Of a stretch of DNA of 64,000 bases, positions 18,243-27,034 are shown in pieces. The DNA lies in the NCBI RefSeq assembly GCF_004296575.1, contig NZ_SAYT01000001.1, positions 62,001-126,000 of the forward strand, in the 5' to 3' direction. The notes beneath the pieces were generated by a model, which saw only the letters and a program-made list of their open reading frames with translations, did no database searches and was not told the DNA's origin. The translations under genes were made by a program, and so were the position numbers. Position 1 is the first letter of the stretch. Each line of letters begins with the position of its first letter. The stretch is from Dyella amyloliquefaciens (lineage in GTDB: Bacteria > Pseudomonadota > Gammaproteobacteria > Xanthomonadales > Rhodanobacteraceae).

Positions 18243-18812
18243 ATGGAAAAGCTAGACCCCCGCACCACCGCGCTCGTCCTCATCGACCTGCAGAAAGGCA
18301 TCGCGCCGTTTGCCGGCGGCCCCCATACCAGTGCCGAGGTCAACGGCCGCGCCGGCCGTCTCGCCGCCCGTTTCCGTGAGCTGAAGGCCCCGGTGGTGCT
18401 GGTGCGCGTGGGCTGGTCCGCCGACGGCGGCGACATGCTGCACCCGTTGACCGACGAAGCCCCGCGCAAGATGACCCTGCCGGACAACTGGCTGGATTAC
18501 GCCGATGAGCTCAACGCGGCCGAGGGCGACATCCACATCACCAAGCGCCAGTGGGGTGCGTTCCATGGCACCGAGCTGGAGCTGCAGCTGCGCCGCCGCG
18601 GCATCACGCAGATCGTGCTCGGCGGCGTGTCCACCAACATCGGCGTGGAATCCACCGCGCGCAATGCGTTCGAACTGGGCTTCCACCAGGTGCTGGTGGA
18701 GGACGCCATGAGCTCGTCCAGCGCCGACCATCACCGTTTCGCGGTGGAAAACATCTTTCCCCGCCTGGGTCGCGTGCGTTCCACCGAGCAGGTTCTGGCC
18801 ATGCTGGCCTGA
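18243..18812 (+). CDS. Isochorismatase-fold protein, YecD-like, lacking the catalytic cysteine
   Basis: A 189-aa cysteine-hydrolase-fold protein, highly similar along its length to E. coli YecD. Shared motifs are VLIDLQKGIAPFAGGPHT, KRQWGAFHGTELELQLRRRG and GVSTNIGVESTARNAFELGF. Of the usual Asp-Lys-Cys triad, Asp15 and Lys101 are present, but the Cys position is Gly134, as in YecD. It therefore probably does not act by the usual thiol mechanism, and its substrate is unknown. GGAG precedes the ATG. It is divergent from, and likely repressed by, the TetR protein. Confidence 0.9.
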   Translation: MEKLDPRTTALVLIDLQKGIAPFAGGPHTSAEVNGRAGRLAARFRELKAPVVLVRVGWSADGGDMLHPLTDEAPRKMTLPDNWLDYADELNAAEGDIHITKRQWGAFHGTELELQLRRRGITQIVLGGVSTNIGVESTARNAFELGFHQVLVEDAMSSSSADHHRFAVENIFPRLGRVRSTEQVLAMLA

Positions 18813-18865
18813 AACCCCGGCGCTTGGTTACCCTCGCCCGACAGATCGGTGCGAGGGAGCGGGGC

Positions 18866-19648
18866 ATGCAGGTGAAACACGTTTTGGCAGCGGCCTGGCT
18901 GTCGTGCGCAATGGCTTCGTCGGCCTGGGCCGCGGAGGGCGGGTTTACCGCCCGCCATGTGCAGGTGAACGGTCACGACGTGGCCTACCAGGTGTTCGTG
19001 CCCAGCCATTGGTCGCCCGATCGCGAATGGCCGGTGGTGCTGTTCCTGCACGGCAGCGGTGAGCGCGGCAGCGACAACCAGGCCCAGCTCAAGCAGGGCC
19101 TGCCACCCTGGCTGAAGACGCATGGCGACGATTTCCCCGCCGTGGTGGTCGCCCCGCAGGCGCCCGACGACACCATCTGGGACGGTGCACAGGAACAGGC
19201 CGCGCTTGCGGCCATGGAAGACAGCATCAAGGCCTACCACGGCGATCGCTCCCGCCTGTATGTCACCGGCCTCTCGATGGGAGGCTACGGTGCATGGCAG
19301 TTCGCGGTGGATCATCCGGGGCTGTTCGCGGCCGCCGCGGTGATCTGCGGCGCCATCCGTGCGCCGGACGACATGCCCGAGCTGGTGGTGCATGGTCCGC
19401 CGACGGGCGGCAACCCGTACCAATGGGTGGCGGAGCGCATAAAGCCCATGCCGGTATGGATTTTCCATGGCGAAGTGGACGACCAGGTGTCGCCCAGCGA
19501 GGCGCGCAACATGTACGCCGCGCTGCTGAAATCCGGCGACGAAGTCCGCTACACCCAATTCCCCGGCGTGGGCCATGGCTCCTGGGTGCCCGCGTATGCG
19601 ACGGCGGATCTGTGGCCATGGATGCTGTCCCACCACACCGTCCGTTGA
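18866..19648 (+). CDS. Secreted alpha/beta-hydrolase (carboxylesterase/phospholipase type)
   Basis: A 260-aa exported hydrolase. Residues 1-23 are a Sec signal peptide (VLAAAWLSCAMASSAWA). The triad is Ser137 in GLSMGGYG, Asp205 in HGEVDDQV and His237 in GVGHGSW; the oxyanion region is FLHGSGERGSDN. This pattern is that of prolyl-oligopeptidase-like esterases (LpqC/PHB-depolymerase-like), often fused to or near polysaccharide-degrading systems. The substrate is unknown. It starts 53 bp after the YecD-like gene and may be co-transcribed. The frame upstream of 18866 is not coding. Confidence 0.87.
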   Translation: MQVKHVLAAAWLSCAMASSAWAAEGGFTARHVQVNGHDVAYQVFVPSHWSPDREWPVVLFLHGSGERGSDNQAQLKQGLPPWLKTHGDDFPAVVVAPQAPDDTIWDGAQEQAALAAMEDSIKAYHGDRSRLYVTGLSMGGYGAWQFAVDHPGLFAAAAVICGAIRAPDDMPELVVHGPPTGGNPYQWVAERIKPMPVWIFHGEVDDQVSPSEARNMYAALLKSGDEVRYTQFPGVGHGSWVPAYATADLWPWMLSHHTVR

Positions 19649-19848
19649 CGGAACCCGGTCGGAAAAAGCACGGCGCGGGCACAATCATGGCCCGCACCTA
19701 AACCGCTTTTGTTGCGCTGCGTTTACGCCCGTGCAGCTCTCGTCACGTCGATGTTATGCGGCCCTTACGCATCAAGGCTGCCCCGGTGCCTTCGTGATTT
19801 ATTGCGCTGCAGCGAAAGATGTCGTTGCAGCTTCTTTACAAGCTTTCA

Positions 19849-19862
19849 TGAAAACGTTTACG
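19849..19862. promoter_or_regulatory. LacI-type operator upstream of the regulator gene
   Basis: TGAAAACGTTTACG reads on the other strand CGTAAACGTTTTCA, which differs by one base from the operator at 29925-29938. It lies 43 bp before the regulator start, so autoregulation is likely. Confidence 0.78.
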
Positions 19863-19904
19863 TTGGCGCCGCCGTGACCGGGGGGTCACCTTCAAGTTGC
19901 CACC

Positions 19905-20921
19905 GTGACGACCAAGAAAGCGACCATCAAAGATGTAGCGCGTGAGGCCAAGGTATCGGTGGCTTCCGTGTCGCGCGCATTGAACGGGCAGGGCGGCGTC
20001 ACCGCCGAAACGCTCGAACGCATCCGCGTCGCGGCCAAGCAACTGCACTACGTGCCCGACAACGCGGCGCGCAGCCTCATTACCCGGCGCACGCACACCA
20101 TCGGCGCGTTGCTGCCGGACCTGTTCGGTGAATTCTTCTCGGAACTGATCCGGGGCATCGACCTGGCCGCGCGATCGCGCGGCCTGCACCTGCTGGTGTC
20201 GAGCTCGCACGACGGCGCCGACGAAGCCGCCGCGGCGCTGCGCGCCATGCACGGCCGCGTCGACGGCATGCTGATCCTGTCGCCGTGGGTGGACGAGGCT
20301 TTCCTCGATGCCAACCTCACGGACGGCCTGCCTACCGTGCTGATCAACAGTTCGGTACAGGCCAGCGGGCGCAGCGTGTTGAACATCGACAATCGCGGTG
20401 GCGCCTACGCGATGACCGAGCACCTGCTGCGCGTGGCGGGCCACAAGGACATCGCCTTCATCGCCGGCCCTGCGGGCAACTTCGACGCCGAACAGCGCGC
20501 CCTGGGTTACCGCGAAGCGATGAGGAAGCTGGCGCCGAAGGTGCCGCTCAACATCGTGGCGGGCAGCTTCACCGAGGAGTCCGGTTACCAGGCCGGTCGC
20601 GAGCTGCTCAAGCAGGAGCGTCGCCCCAGCGCCGTGTTCGCCGCCAACGACATGATGGCGGTGGGCTGCCTCTACGCCTTCAAGGAAGCCGGCCTGCAGG
20701 TGCCTGCGGACATCGCCCTGGCCGGCTTCGACGATATTCCCATTGCGCGCTACCTGACCCCTCCGTTGAGCACCGTGAGCGTGCACATCGCCGAGTTGGG
20801 ACGAAACGCACTGGAACGACTGGCTGCTCTGATGGATGGGCGGGAACAGTCCAATAGCACGGGCGCGCTTGGTTGCGCGATCGCCGTCCGTGGAACTTGC
20901 GGTGCAAACCGCGATGCATGA
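19905..20921 (+). CDS. LacI family regulator of the beta-glucan locus
   Basis: A 338-aa LacI/GalR repressor starting at a GTG (MTTKKATIKDVAREAKVS). The helix-turn-helix is residues 8-27 and the hinge helix lies near 50-60 (NAARSLITRRT). The periplasmic-binding-like sensor domain runs to about 330, with the family landmarks NDMMAVGCLYAFKEAG and IALAGFDDIPIARYLTPPLSTV. No good ribosome site precedes the GTG. Operators of the TGTAAACGTTTWCA type lie before this gene, inside the receptor gene and before the GH1 gene, defining a local regulon. The inducer is probably a beta-glucoside. Confidence 0.92.
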   Translation: MTTKKATIKDVAREAKVSVASVSRALNGQGGVTAETLERIRVAAKQLHYVPDNAARSLITRRTHTIGALLPDLFGEFFSELIRGIDLAARSRGLHLLVSSSHDGADEAAAALRAMHGRVDGMLILSPWVDEAFLDANLTDGLPTVLINSSVQASGRSVLNIDNRGGAYAMTEHLLRVAGHKDIAFIAGPAGNFDAEQRALGYREAMRKLAPKVPLNIVAGSFTEESGYQAGRELLKQERRPSAVFAANDMMAVGCLYAFKEAGLQVPADIALAGFDDIPIARYLTPPLSTVSVHIAELGRNALERLAALMDGREQSNSTGALGCAIAVRGTCGANRDA

Positions 20922-20984
20922 GTCACAAAAATACCTATCAACCTGCACGCCCATTCGATCCCTGATCGATCTTGGAGGGGAGTC

Positions 20985-23900
20985 ATGAAGTTGCCGCATC
21001 ACCTTAAGAAGACGCTGTTAGCCAGCCTGATCGCCAGCACCGTGGTCGCCACGGTTGCCGTTCCGACGGTGGCCTGGTCGCAGACGGCCAACGCCACGCT
21101 GCGTGGCAAGGGCCCGGCCAACACCGAGGTCACCGCCAAGAACGTCGCCTCCGGCGCCGTCCGTCGCACCACCACCGAAGCCGATGGCAGCTATGCGCTG
21201 GTTGGCCTGCAGCCCGGCACCTATCAGGTCGATGCCGGTCCTGGCACCGAGCGCACCGTGACGCTGACGGTGGCCTCCACCGCGTCGCTGGACCTGACCG
21301 CGGCCGCGCCTGCGACGACGGCCAACGCCGCCAATGCGCAGAACCTCGGTAGCGTTTCGGTTTCCGCCACCACGCTGCAGGAAGTGAAGACGCCCGAGGT
21401 CGGCGCCACCATTTCGCTGCGCCAGATCGACACGATCCCGCAGGTATCGCGCAACTTCCTCGAGTTTGCCGACACCGTTCCGGGCATGGTGTTCTCGGTC
21501 GATCCGTCGGGGCACACGTCCTTGCGTGGCGGTGCTATGAACGATAGTTCTGTAAACGTTTACATCGACGGTGTGGGCCAGAAGAGCTATGTGGTCGCCG
21601 GTGGTGTATCGGGGCAGAGCAACAGCCAGGGCAATCCGTTCCCGCAGCTGGCGATCGGCGAGTACAAGGTCATCACCTCCAACTACAAGGCGGAATTCGA
21701 CCAGCTCGCCAGCGCCGCCGTGACCGCACAGACCAAGTCGGGCACCAACGAATTCCACGGCGAGACGTACTACCGCTACACCGACGATTCCTTCCGTGCC
21801 ATGACGCCGGCCGAAAGCGCCGCCGGCACCAAGGCCTCGTCGCAGGAGAAGGAGTACGGCTTCGCCGTGGGTGGTCCGATCATCAAGGACCAGATGCACT
21901 TCTTCATGGCCTATGAGGCCAAGCGTTTCGACACGCCGGTAACGGTGGCGCCGAGCGCCGATGGCGCGGCAGGCGTGCCGTACCTGCCGTCCAGCGTGGC
22001 TGCGCAGATGGGGCCGGCGAACCTGCCGTTCCAGGAAGACCTGTACTTCGGCAAGATCGACTGGGAACCGACCGACCGCGACCGTTTCGAAGCCAGCGCG
22101 CAGATCCGCAACGAGACCCAGCTCGACGGCATCGGTGCCGACCAGCAGAACGCGGTGTCGGCCGCACGCAACGTGAAGAACGATGCCAAGCGCTATGTGG
22201 CTCGCTGGCAGCACAGCGGCCAGTCGTACTTCAACGAACTGATCTTCGCCTACGAGGACGCCAAGTACTCGCCGACCGCCGTGACCATCGGCAACGGCTA
22301 CGTGTACACCTGGCAGCGCCCGATCGATGATCCGACCATCATCGCCACCGGTGCCGCCAGCCCGCAGTCCACGCAGAACAAGAGCCAGAAGGGTCCCTCG
22401 ATCCAGGACGACTTCACCTTCAACGACCTGGAATGGCACGGCGACCATGTCGTGAAGATGGGCGTGAAGCTCAAGGCGGTAACGCTGGATGCATCCGATG
22501 CCTCGGACATCAATCCCCAGTACTACTACAACGTCACCGCCGACGGCACCGCCGCCACGCCCTACAAGGCCTACTTCACCAAGCCGGTGAACGGCCTGGG
22601 TCTGACCCCGTCGGTGTCGACCAAGAGCCGCCAGTTCGGCACGTACATCCAGGACGACTGGGCGGTCAACGATAAGCTGACGCTCAACCTGGGCGTGCGC
22701 TGGGACTACGAGCGCACGCCGTCGTACACCGACTTCGTGACGCCGGCCAACGTGGTGGCCGCGATCTACTCGCAGGACACCAACGCCGGTGCGCCTGCCG
22801 GCCAGACCTATGCCGAGACCCTGGCCAAGGGCGGCATCAACATCAACGACTACATCAGCAACGGCCATAACCGCAGCGCCTACAAGGGCGAGTGGCAGCC
22901 GCGCCTGGGCTTCTCGTACGACTGGTTCGGCGACGAACAGCACGTGATCCACGGCGGCGCGGGTCGCTCGTACGATCGCGACCTGTACGATTACCTGCAG
23001 CTGGAAACCACCAAGTCCGCGTTGCCGCAGTACACGATCTTCTTCCAGGATCCGGCCACCGGCACCTGCCATCGCGAGAGCACGCCCTGCTACAAGTGGG
23101 ATCCGAATCTACTCAGCGGCCTGCCGGCCCTGCAGTCGCTGCTCGGCGCGTCGAGCAACGCCGGTACCGAGGTGGACCTGCTCAACAACAACCTCAAGGC
23201 GCCGTATTCGGACCAGTTCAGCCTGGGCATGTCCAACCAGCTCGGCGAATGGCAGACCGACGCCACCGTGGTTCGCGCACTCAGCTACAACGGCTTCGCC
23301 TTCACGCTGGGCAACCGCTACCCGAACGGTGCGTTCTTCCAGCACAGCAACGACAACCAGCAGAACAGCCAGCCATGGGGCAATGGCATCCCGGGGTTCG
23401 GCGCGCTGATCCTGGGCGACAACGGCATCGCCACCCGCAGCACGCAGGTACTGCTGTCGGCCTCCAAGCCGTATGACAAGGCGTCGGGCTGGGGCGCGAC
23501 GTTTGCGTACACGTTCACCCATGCCAAGCAGAACCGCGACATCAACGAGCACTACTCGTTCGATTACGGCACGATCCAGGAATACCCGTTCATCACCTCG
23601 AACGCCGCCGCCAAGCATCGCTTCGTGGCGACCGGCAACATGGACGGCCCGTGGGGTACGGTGCTGTCGGCCAAGCTCACGCTGGCCACGCCGCTCCCGT
23701 ACAACGGCGCCGCCTGCTATCCGGGCGTGACGCTGCCCGACGGCAGCAGCTGCGTGCCGTCGGCCGCGGTGCCGCAGGGTTCGAAGTTCCTCGTTGGCGG
23801 CAAGATCTGGGGTTACCGCGACATCGACCTGCAGGCCACCAAGGATTTCGATCTGGGTCACGGCATGACGTTGTACGGCCGCTTCGATGTGCTCAACGTC

Positions 23901-24032
23901 TTCAACTGGCACAACTACTCCGACTACATCGCAACGTTCGTGCCGGGTAACACCATGGTGAGCTACAACCAGACCGGCAATATCACCTTCGTGCCACGCA
24001 CGGTGAAGCTCGAAGTGGGCCTGAAGTTCTAA
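20985..24032 (+). CDS. TonB-dependent receptor, Oar-like
   Basis: A 1015-aa outer-membrane receptor. The signal peptide is about residues 1-32 (cleavage after AWSQ-like). Residues about 35-105 are a carboxypeptidase-regulatory-like beta-sandwich (GSYALVGLQPGTYQVDAG), as in Oar-type receptors. The plug lies around 120-270 (NDSSVNVYIDGVG, AEFDQLASAAVTAQTKSGTN), followed by the barrel, which ends in VKLEVGLKF with the terminal Phe. GGAGGGG precedes the ATG. Its place after lacI and before a glucanase and ABC importer suggests oligosaccharide uptake across the outer membrane. A LacI operator lies within codons 189-193. Confidence 0.93.
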   Translation: MKLPHHLKKTLLASLIASTVVATVAVPTVAWSQTANATLRGKGPANTEVTAKNVASGAVRRTTTEADGSYALVGLQPGTYQVDAGPGTERTVTLTVASTASLDLTAAAPATTANAANAQNLGSVSVSATTLQEVKTPEVGATISLRQIDTIPQVSRNFLEFADTVPGMVFSVDPSGHTSLRGGAMNDSSVNVYIDGVGQKSYVVAGGVSGQSNSQGNPFPQLAIGEYKVITSNYKAEFDQLASAAVTAQTKSGTNEFHGETYYRYTDDSFRAMTPAESAAGTKASSQEKEYGFAVGGPIIKDQMHFFMAYEAKRFDTPVTVAPSADGAAGVPYLPSSVAAQMGPANLPFQEDLYFGKIDWEPTDRDRFEASAQIRNETQLDGIGADQQNAVSAARNVKNDAKRYVARWQHSGQSYFNELIFAYEDAKYSPTAVTIGNGYVYTWQRPIDDPTIIATGAASPQSTQNKSQKGPSIQDDFTFNDLEWHGDHVVKMGVKLKAVTLDASDASDINPQYYYNVTADGTAATPYKAYFTKPVNGLGLTPSVSTKSRQFGTYIQDDWAVNDKLTLNLGVRWDYERTPSYTDFVTPANVVAAIYSQDTNAGAPAGQTYAETLAKGGININDYISNGHNRSAYKGEWQPRLGFSYDWFGDEQHVIHGGAGRSYDRDLYDYLQLETTKSALPQYTIFFQDPATGTCHRESTPCYKWDPNLLSGLPALQSLLGASSNAGTEVDLLNNNLKAPYSDQFSLGMSNQLGEWQTDATVVRALSYNGFAFTLGNRYPNGAFFQHSNDNQQNSQPWGNGIPGFGALILGDNGIATRSTQVLLSASKPYDKASGWGATFAYTFTHAKQNRDINEHYSFDYGTIQEYPFITSNAAAKHRFVATGNMDGPWGTVLSAKLTLATPLPYNGAACYPGVTLPDGSSCVPSAAVPQGSKFLVGGKIWGYRDIDLQATKDFDLGHGMTLYGRFDVLNVFNWHNYSDYIATFVPGNTMVSYNQTGNITFVPRTVKLEVGLKF
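21551..21564. promoter_or_regulatory. Intragenic LacI-type operator in the receptor gene
   Basis: TGTAAACGTTTACA is a perfect 14-bp palindrome 566 bp into the receptor gene, covering codons for S-V-N-V-Y. The local codons AGT, TCT, GTA and GTT are AT-ending, unlike the GC-ending codons around them. It could serve as an auxiliary looping site or roadblock. Confidence 0.7.
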
Positions 24033-24148
24033 GGCTCCTTCGTCGCCGCCCGTTGCCTCCCCCCGGGTAACGGGCATCCGGCTTTCGCATCCCCTGGGCT
24101 GCGAGGCCGGCGTAGGGGAGCAGGTCAACCCTCCCAGGCCTGCTCCGG

Positions 24149-24187
24149 CCGGGCCGTCACCCACGTGTGTGATGGCCCGGTGTTTCC
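24149..24187 (+). terminator. Terminator-like hairpin after the receptor gene
   Basis: CCGGGCCGTCAC pairs with GTGATGGCCCGG (one G-T) around an eight-base loop, followed by TGTTTCC. The T-run is short, so termination may be partial and let some transcript pass into the glucanase gene. Confidence 0.55.
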
Positions 24188-24247
24188 ATGGAATGGCGGC
24201 TGTTTGTGGGCAGTCCGCCATTCCAGCTTTTTTTCCAAGGGTCCGCG

Positions 24248-25711
24248 ATGATTCGAGCCAGCCTCTTCCGTCTGTTGCCCGCGGCTGCCGTCGCCGCGCT
24301 GGCGTTCGCGTCAGGCGCGGCCAGTGCCGCCGGACAAGTCGCCGCGACACGCGAGTTCAACAGCTTGCCGGCGCCGCAGCGCGCGATGGTCGAGGACCTG
24401 GAGCAGCGCACGTTCCAGTGGTTCTGGGATAGCGCTGATCCGAAGACCGGCCTGGTGCCGGATCACTGGCCCGGCGACTCCTTCGCCAGCATCGCCTCGG
24501 TCGGTTTTGCACTCACGGCGTACGGTGTAGGCGTGGAGCGCGGTTACATCACGCGCAAGCAGGCCGTCGAGCGCACGCTGGCGACGCTGCGCTTCTTCAA
24601 TGACGCCAGGCAGGGTGACGACGAAGACGATGTCACCGGCTACCACGGCTTCTTCTATCACTTCCTCGACATGCAGACCGGCAAGCGCCATGCGCGCGGC
24701 GTCGAGCTGTCGAGCGTGGATACCACGCTGCTGCTGGGCGGCGTGCTGTTTGCGCAGTCGTACTTCGACCGCAACAACAAGGACGAAAAGGAAATCCGTC
24801 AGCTCGCCGACGCCATCTACCGCCGCGTCGACTGGACCTGGATGCAGCCACACTCGCCGCTGATCAGCATGGGCTGGACGCCGGGCGGCAAGTTCATCCC
24901 GGCGGACTGGAAGGGCTACAACGAAGGCATGCTGGTCTATGTGCTGGCGCTGGGTTCACCGACGCATCCGGTGGCCGATGACGCATGGTCGGCATGGACG
25001 AAGACCTATCCCGAGTACTGGGGCGAATTCCAGGGACGCACGTTCCTCAACTTCGCGCCGATGTTCGGCCACCAGTACAGCCAGACCTGGATCGACTTCC
25101 GTGGCATCCGTGATACCTGGAATCGTGAGCACGACACGGACTATGCGCAGAACAGTCGCGAGGCCGTCTATGCGCAGCGTGCCTATGCCATCGCCAATCC
25201 GAATCACTGGACCGGCTATGGCGAAAACATCTGGGGCCTGACTGCCTGCAACGGTCCGGGCGACGCGGTGGTGAAGCGCAACGACGGCAGCACGCGTGCG
25301 TTCTATGGCTATACGGCACGCGGTGCCGGCCTCGATTACGTATCCGACGACGGCACCATCGCACCGACTGCCGCCGGTGGCTCCATCGCCTTCGCGCCCG
25401 AGATCGTGGTGCCTGCGCTGATGGAGATGAAGGCGCGTTATGGTGATGCGATCTATACCAGGTACGGCTTCGTCGATGCGTTCAATCCCAGCTACGATAC
25501 CGGCATCGTGCCGAAGGAAGGCCGCGCCGTGCCCGGCATGGGCTGGGCGGACGACAAGCAGATCGGCATCGACCAGGGCCCCATCGTGCTGATGATCGAG
25601 AACTGGCGCAGCGGCTTCGTGTGGAACGTGATGCGCAAGAATCCGTATGTCCGCAAGGGCCTCGAGCGCGCCGGCTTCACCGGCGGCTGGCTGGAACAGA
25701 AACCACGCTGA
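24248..25711 (+). CDS. Secreted glucoamylase-family (PF10091) glycosidase, GH144-like
   Basis: A 487-aa enzyme with a signal peptide at residues 1-28 (LLPAAAVAALAFASGAASA). The (alpha/alpha)6-barrel family is recognised by RTFQWFWDSADPKTGLVPDH near residue 56, GYNEGMLVYVLALGSPTHP near 230, FGHQYSQTWIDFRG near 275 and NIWGLTACNGPGD near 330. Despite the family name, characterised GH144 members are beta-1,2-glucanases. With a GH1 beta-glucosidase in the locus, a beta-glucan substrate is more likely than starch. The start is at 24248 with AAGGG upstream. The next gene follows after 3 bp. Confidence 0.88.
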   Translation: MIRASLFRLLPAAAVAALAFASGAASAAGQVAATREFNSLPAPQRAMVEDLEQRTFQWFWDSADPKTGLVPDHWPGDSFASIASVGFALTAYGVGVERGYITRKQAVERTLATLRFFNDARQGDDEDDVTGYHGFFYHFLDMQTGKRHARGVELSSVDTTLLLGGVLFAQSYFDRNNKDEKEIRQLADAIYRRVDWTWMQPHSPLISMGWTPGGKFIPADWKGYNEGMLVYVLALGSPTHPVADDAWSAWTKTYPEYWGEFQGRTFLNFAPMFGHQYSQTWIDFRGIRDTWNREHDTDYAQNSREAVYAQRAYAIANPNHWTGYGENIWGLTACNGPGDAVVKRNDGSTRAFYGYTARGAGLDYVSDDGTIAPTAAGGSIAFAPEIVVPALMEMKARYGDAIYTRYGFVDAFNPSYDTGIVPKEGRAVPGMGWADDKQIGIDQGPIVLMIENWRSGFVWNVMRKNPYVRKGLERAGFTGGWLEQKPR

Positions 25712-25714
25712 GAC

Positions 25715-27034
25715 ATGTTTTCAAACACGCAACGCCGGGCCAGCCACATCCTGCATCGCATCCACGCGGTGCTGCTGGGCAGCGCGTTGTTGCTGTTGGC
25801 CGGTTGTGCCTCTCGCCATGAGGACGGCACGACGCTGACGTTCTGGACCATCGGCCGCGAAGGCGAAGCCGTGGTGCAGTTGCTGCCCGAGTTCGAGCGC
25901 CTGCATCCCGGCATCCACGTGAAGGTGCAGCAGCTGCCTATGACGGCGGCGCACCAGAAGCTGCTGACGGCGTTCGCCGGCAGCTCCACACCGGACCTCA
26001 GCCAGCTGGGCAATACCTGGTTGCCCGAGTTCGCCGCGCTGAATGCGCTGGAGCCGCTGCAGCCGCGCGTGGACCACTCCGCGGTGGTGAAGCCAGACGA
26101 CTACTTCGCCAATATCTGGGCCACCAGCGTCATCGAAGGCAAGCTGGTGGGCGTGCCGTGGTACGTGGACACACGGCTGATCTTCTATCGAAGCGACCTG
26201 CTCAGGGCCGCCGGTTTCGATGCGCCGCCACGCACCTGGGACGAATGGCGCAAGGTGCTCGCCGCGCTCAGCAAGCCGCAGGACGGGATCTACGGCATCC
26301 TGCTGCCCACCAACGAATACGAGCAGCTGATGTCGATGGCGCTGCAGCAGCCGGAGCCGATGCTGCGCGAGGACGGACGCTACGGCAATTTCCGCAGCGC
26401 GGGATTCAAGCGCGCGCTGTCGTTCTACGTGGAGACCTTCCGCCTGCACCAGGCGCCGCCGATCACCAACGTCGAAGCCGGCAACCCGTGGGACGAGTTT
26501 GGCCGCGGCGTGTATGCGTTCTACTTTTCCGGCCCCTGGAACATCGGCGAGTTCCGCAAACGGCTGCCGGCGAACGAGCAGGATGCGTGGGCCACGGCAC
26601 CGTTGCCGGGTCCCGACGGTGCGGGCGTCGGGGCGGCAGGTGGCTCCAGCCTGGTGATCTTCCGGGACTCCGCGCACAAGGCCGAAGCCTGGACGCTGAT
26701 CGAATACCTTTCGCGCCCCGATGTGCAGCAACGCTTCTACGAACTGCTCGGCGACATGCCGGCGCGACGCAGCGCGTGGGACGGCGATGGCCTGCGCAAT
26801 GACCCCAAGGTGCGGGCATTCCGTGAGCAGCTGGAGCACGTGAAGCCGACGCCGCCGGTGCCGGAGTGGGAGCAGATCGTCAACGAGATGCAGCTGGTCG
26901 CCGCGCAGGCCGTCGCTGGAAGGCTGAGCATCGACGAGACGGCAGCGGAGATGGATCGTCGAGCCGACCGCATCCTCGAGAAGCGACGCTGGATACTCGA
27001 CCATGAACGCCACGCCGCCGGAGACGCACCATGA
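25715..27034 (+). CDS. Sugar ABC transporter substrate-binding lipoprotein
   Basis: A 439-aa family-1 extracellular solute-binding protein. The lipobox LLAGC sits near residue 30 after a hydrophobic helix, so it is a membrane-anchored lipoprotein facing the periplasm. Family marks are TLTFWTIGREGE, VPWYVDTRLIFYRSDLLRAAGF and GVGAAGGSSLVIF. It probably captures oligosaccharides released by the preceding glycosidase. It overlaps the first permease gene by 4 bp. Confidence 0.93.
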   Translation: MFSNTQRRASHILHRIHAVLLGSALLLLAGCASRHEDGTTLTFWTIGREGEAVVQLLPEFERLHPGIHVKVQQLPMTAAHQKLLTAFAGSSTPDLSQLGNTWLPEFAALNALEPLQPRVDHSAVVKPDDYFANIWATSVIEGKLVGVPWYVDTRLIFYRSDLLRAAGFDAPPRTWDEWRKVLAALSKPQDGIYGILLPTNEYEQLMSMALQQPEPMLREDGRYGNFRSAGFKRALSFYVETFRLHQAPPITNVEAGNPWDEFGRGVYAFYFSGPWNIGEFRKRLPANEQDAWATAPLPGPDGAGVGAAGGSSLVIFRDSAHKAEAWTLIEYLSRPDVQQRFYELLGDMPARRSAWDGDGLRNDPKVRAFREQLEHVKPTPPVPEWEQIVNEMQLVAAQAVAGRLSIDETAAEMDRRADRILEKRRWILDHERHAAGDAP

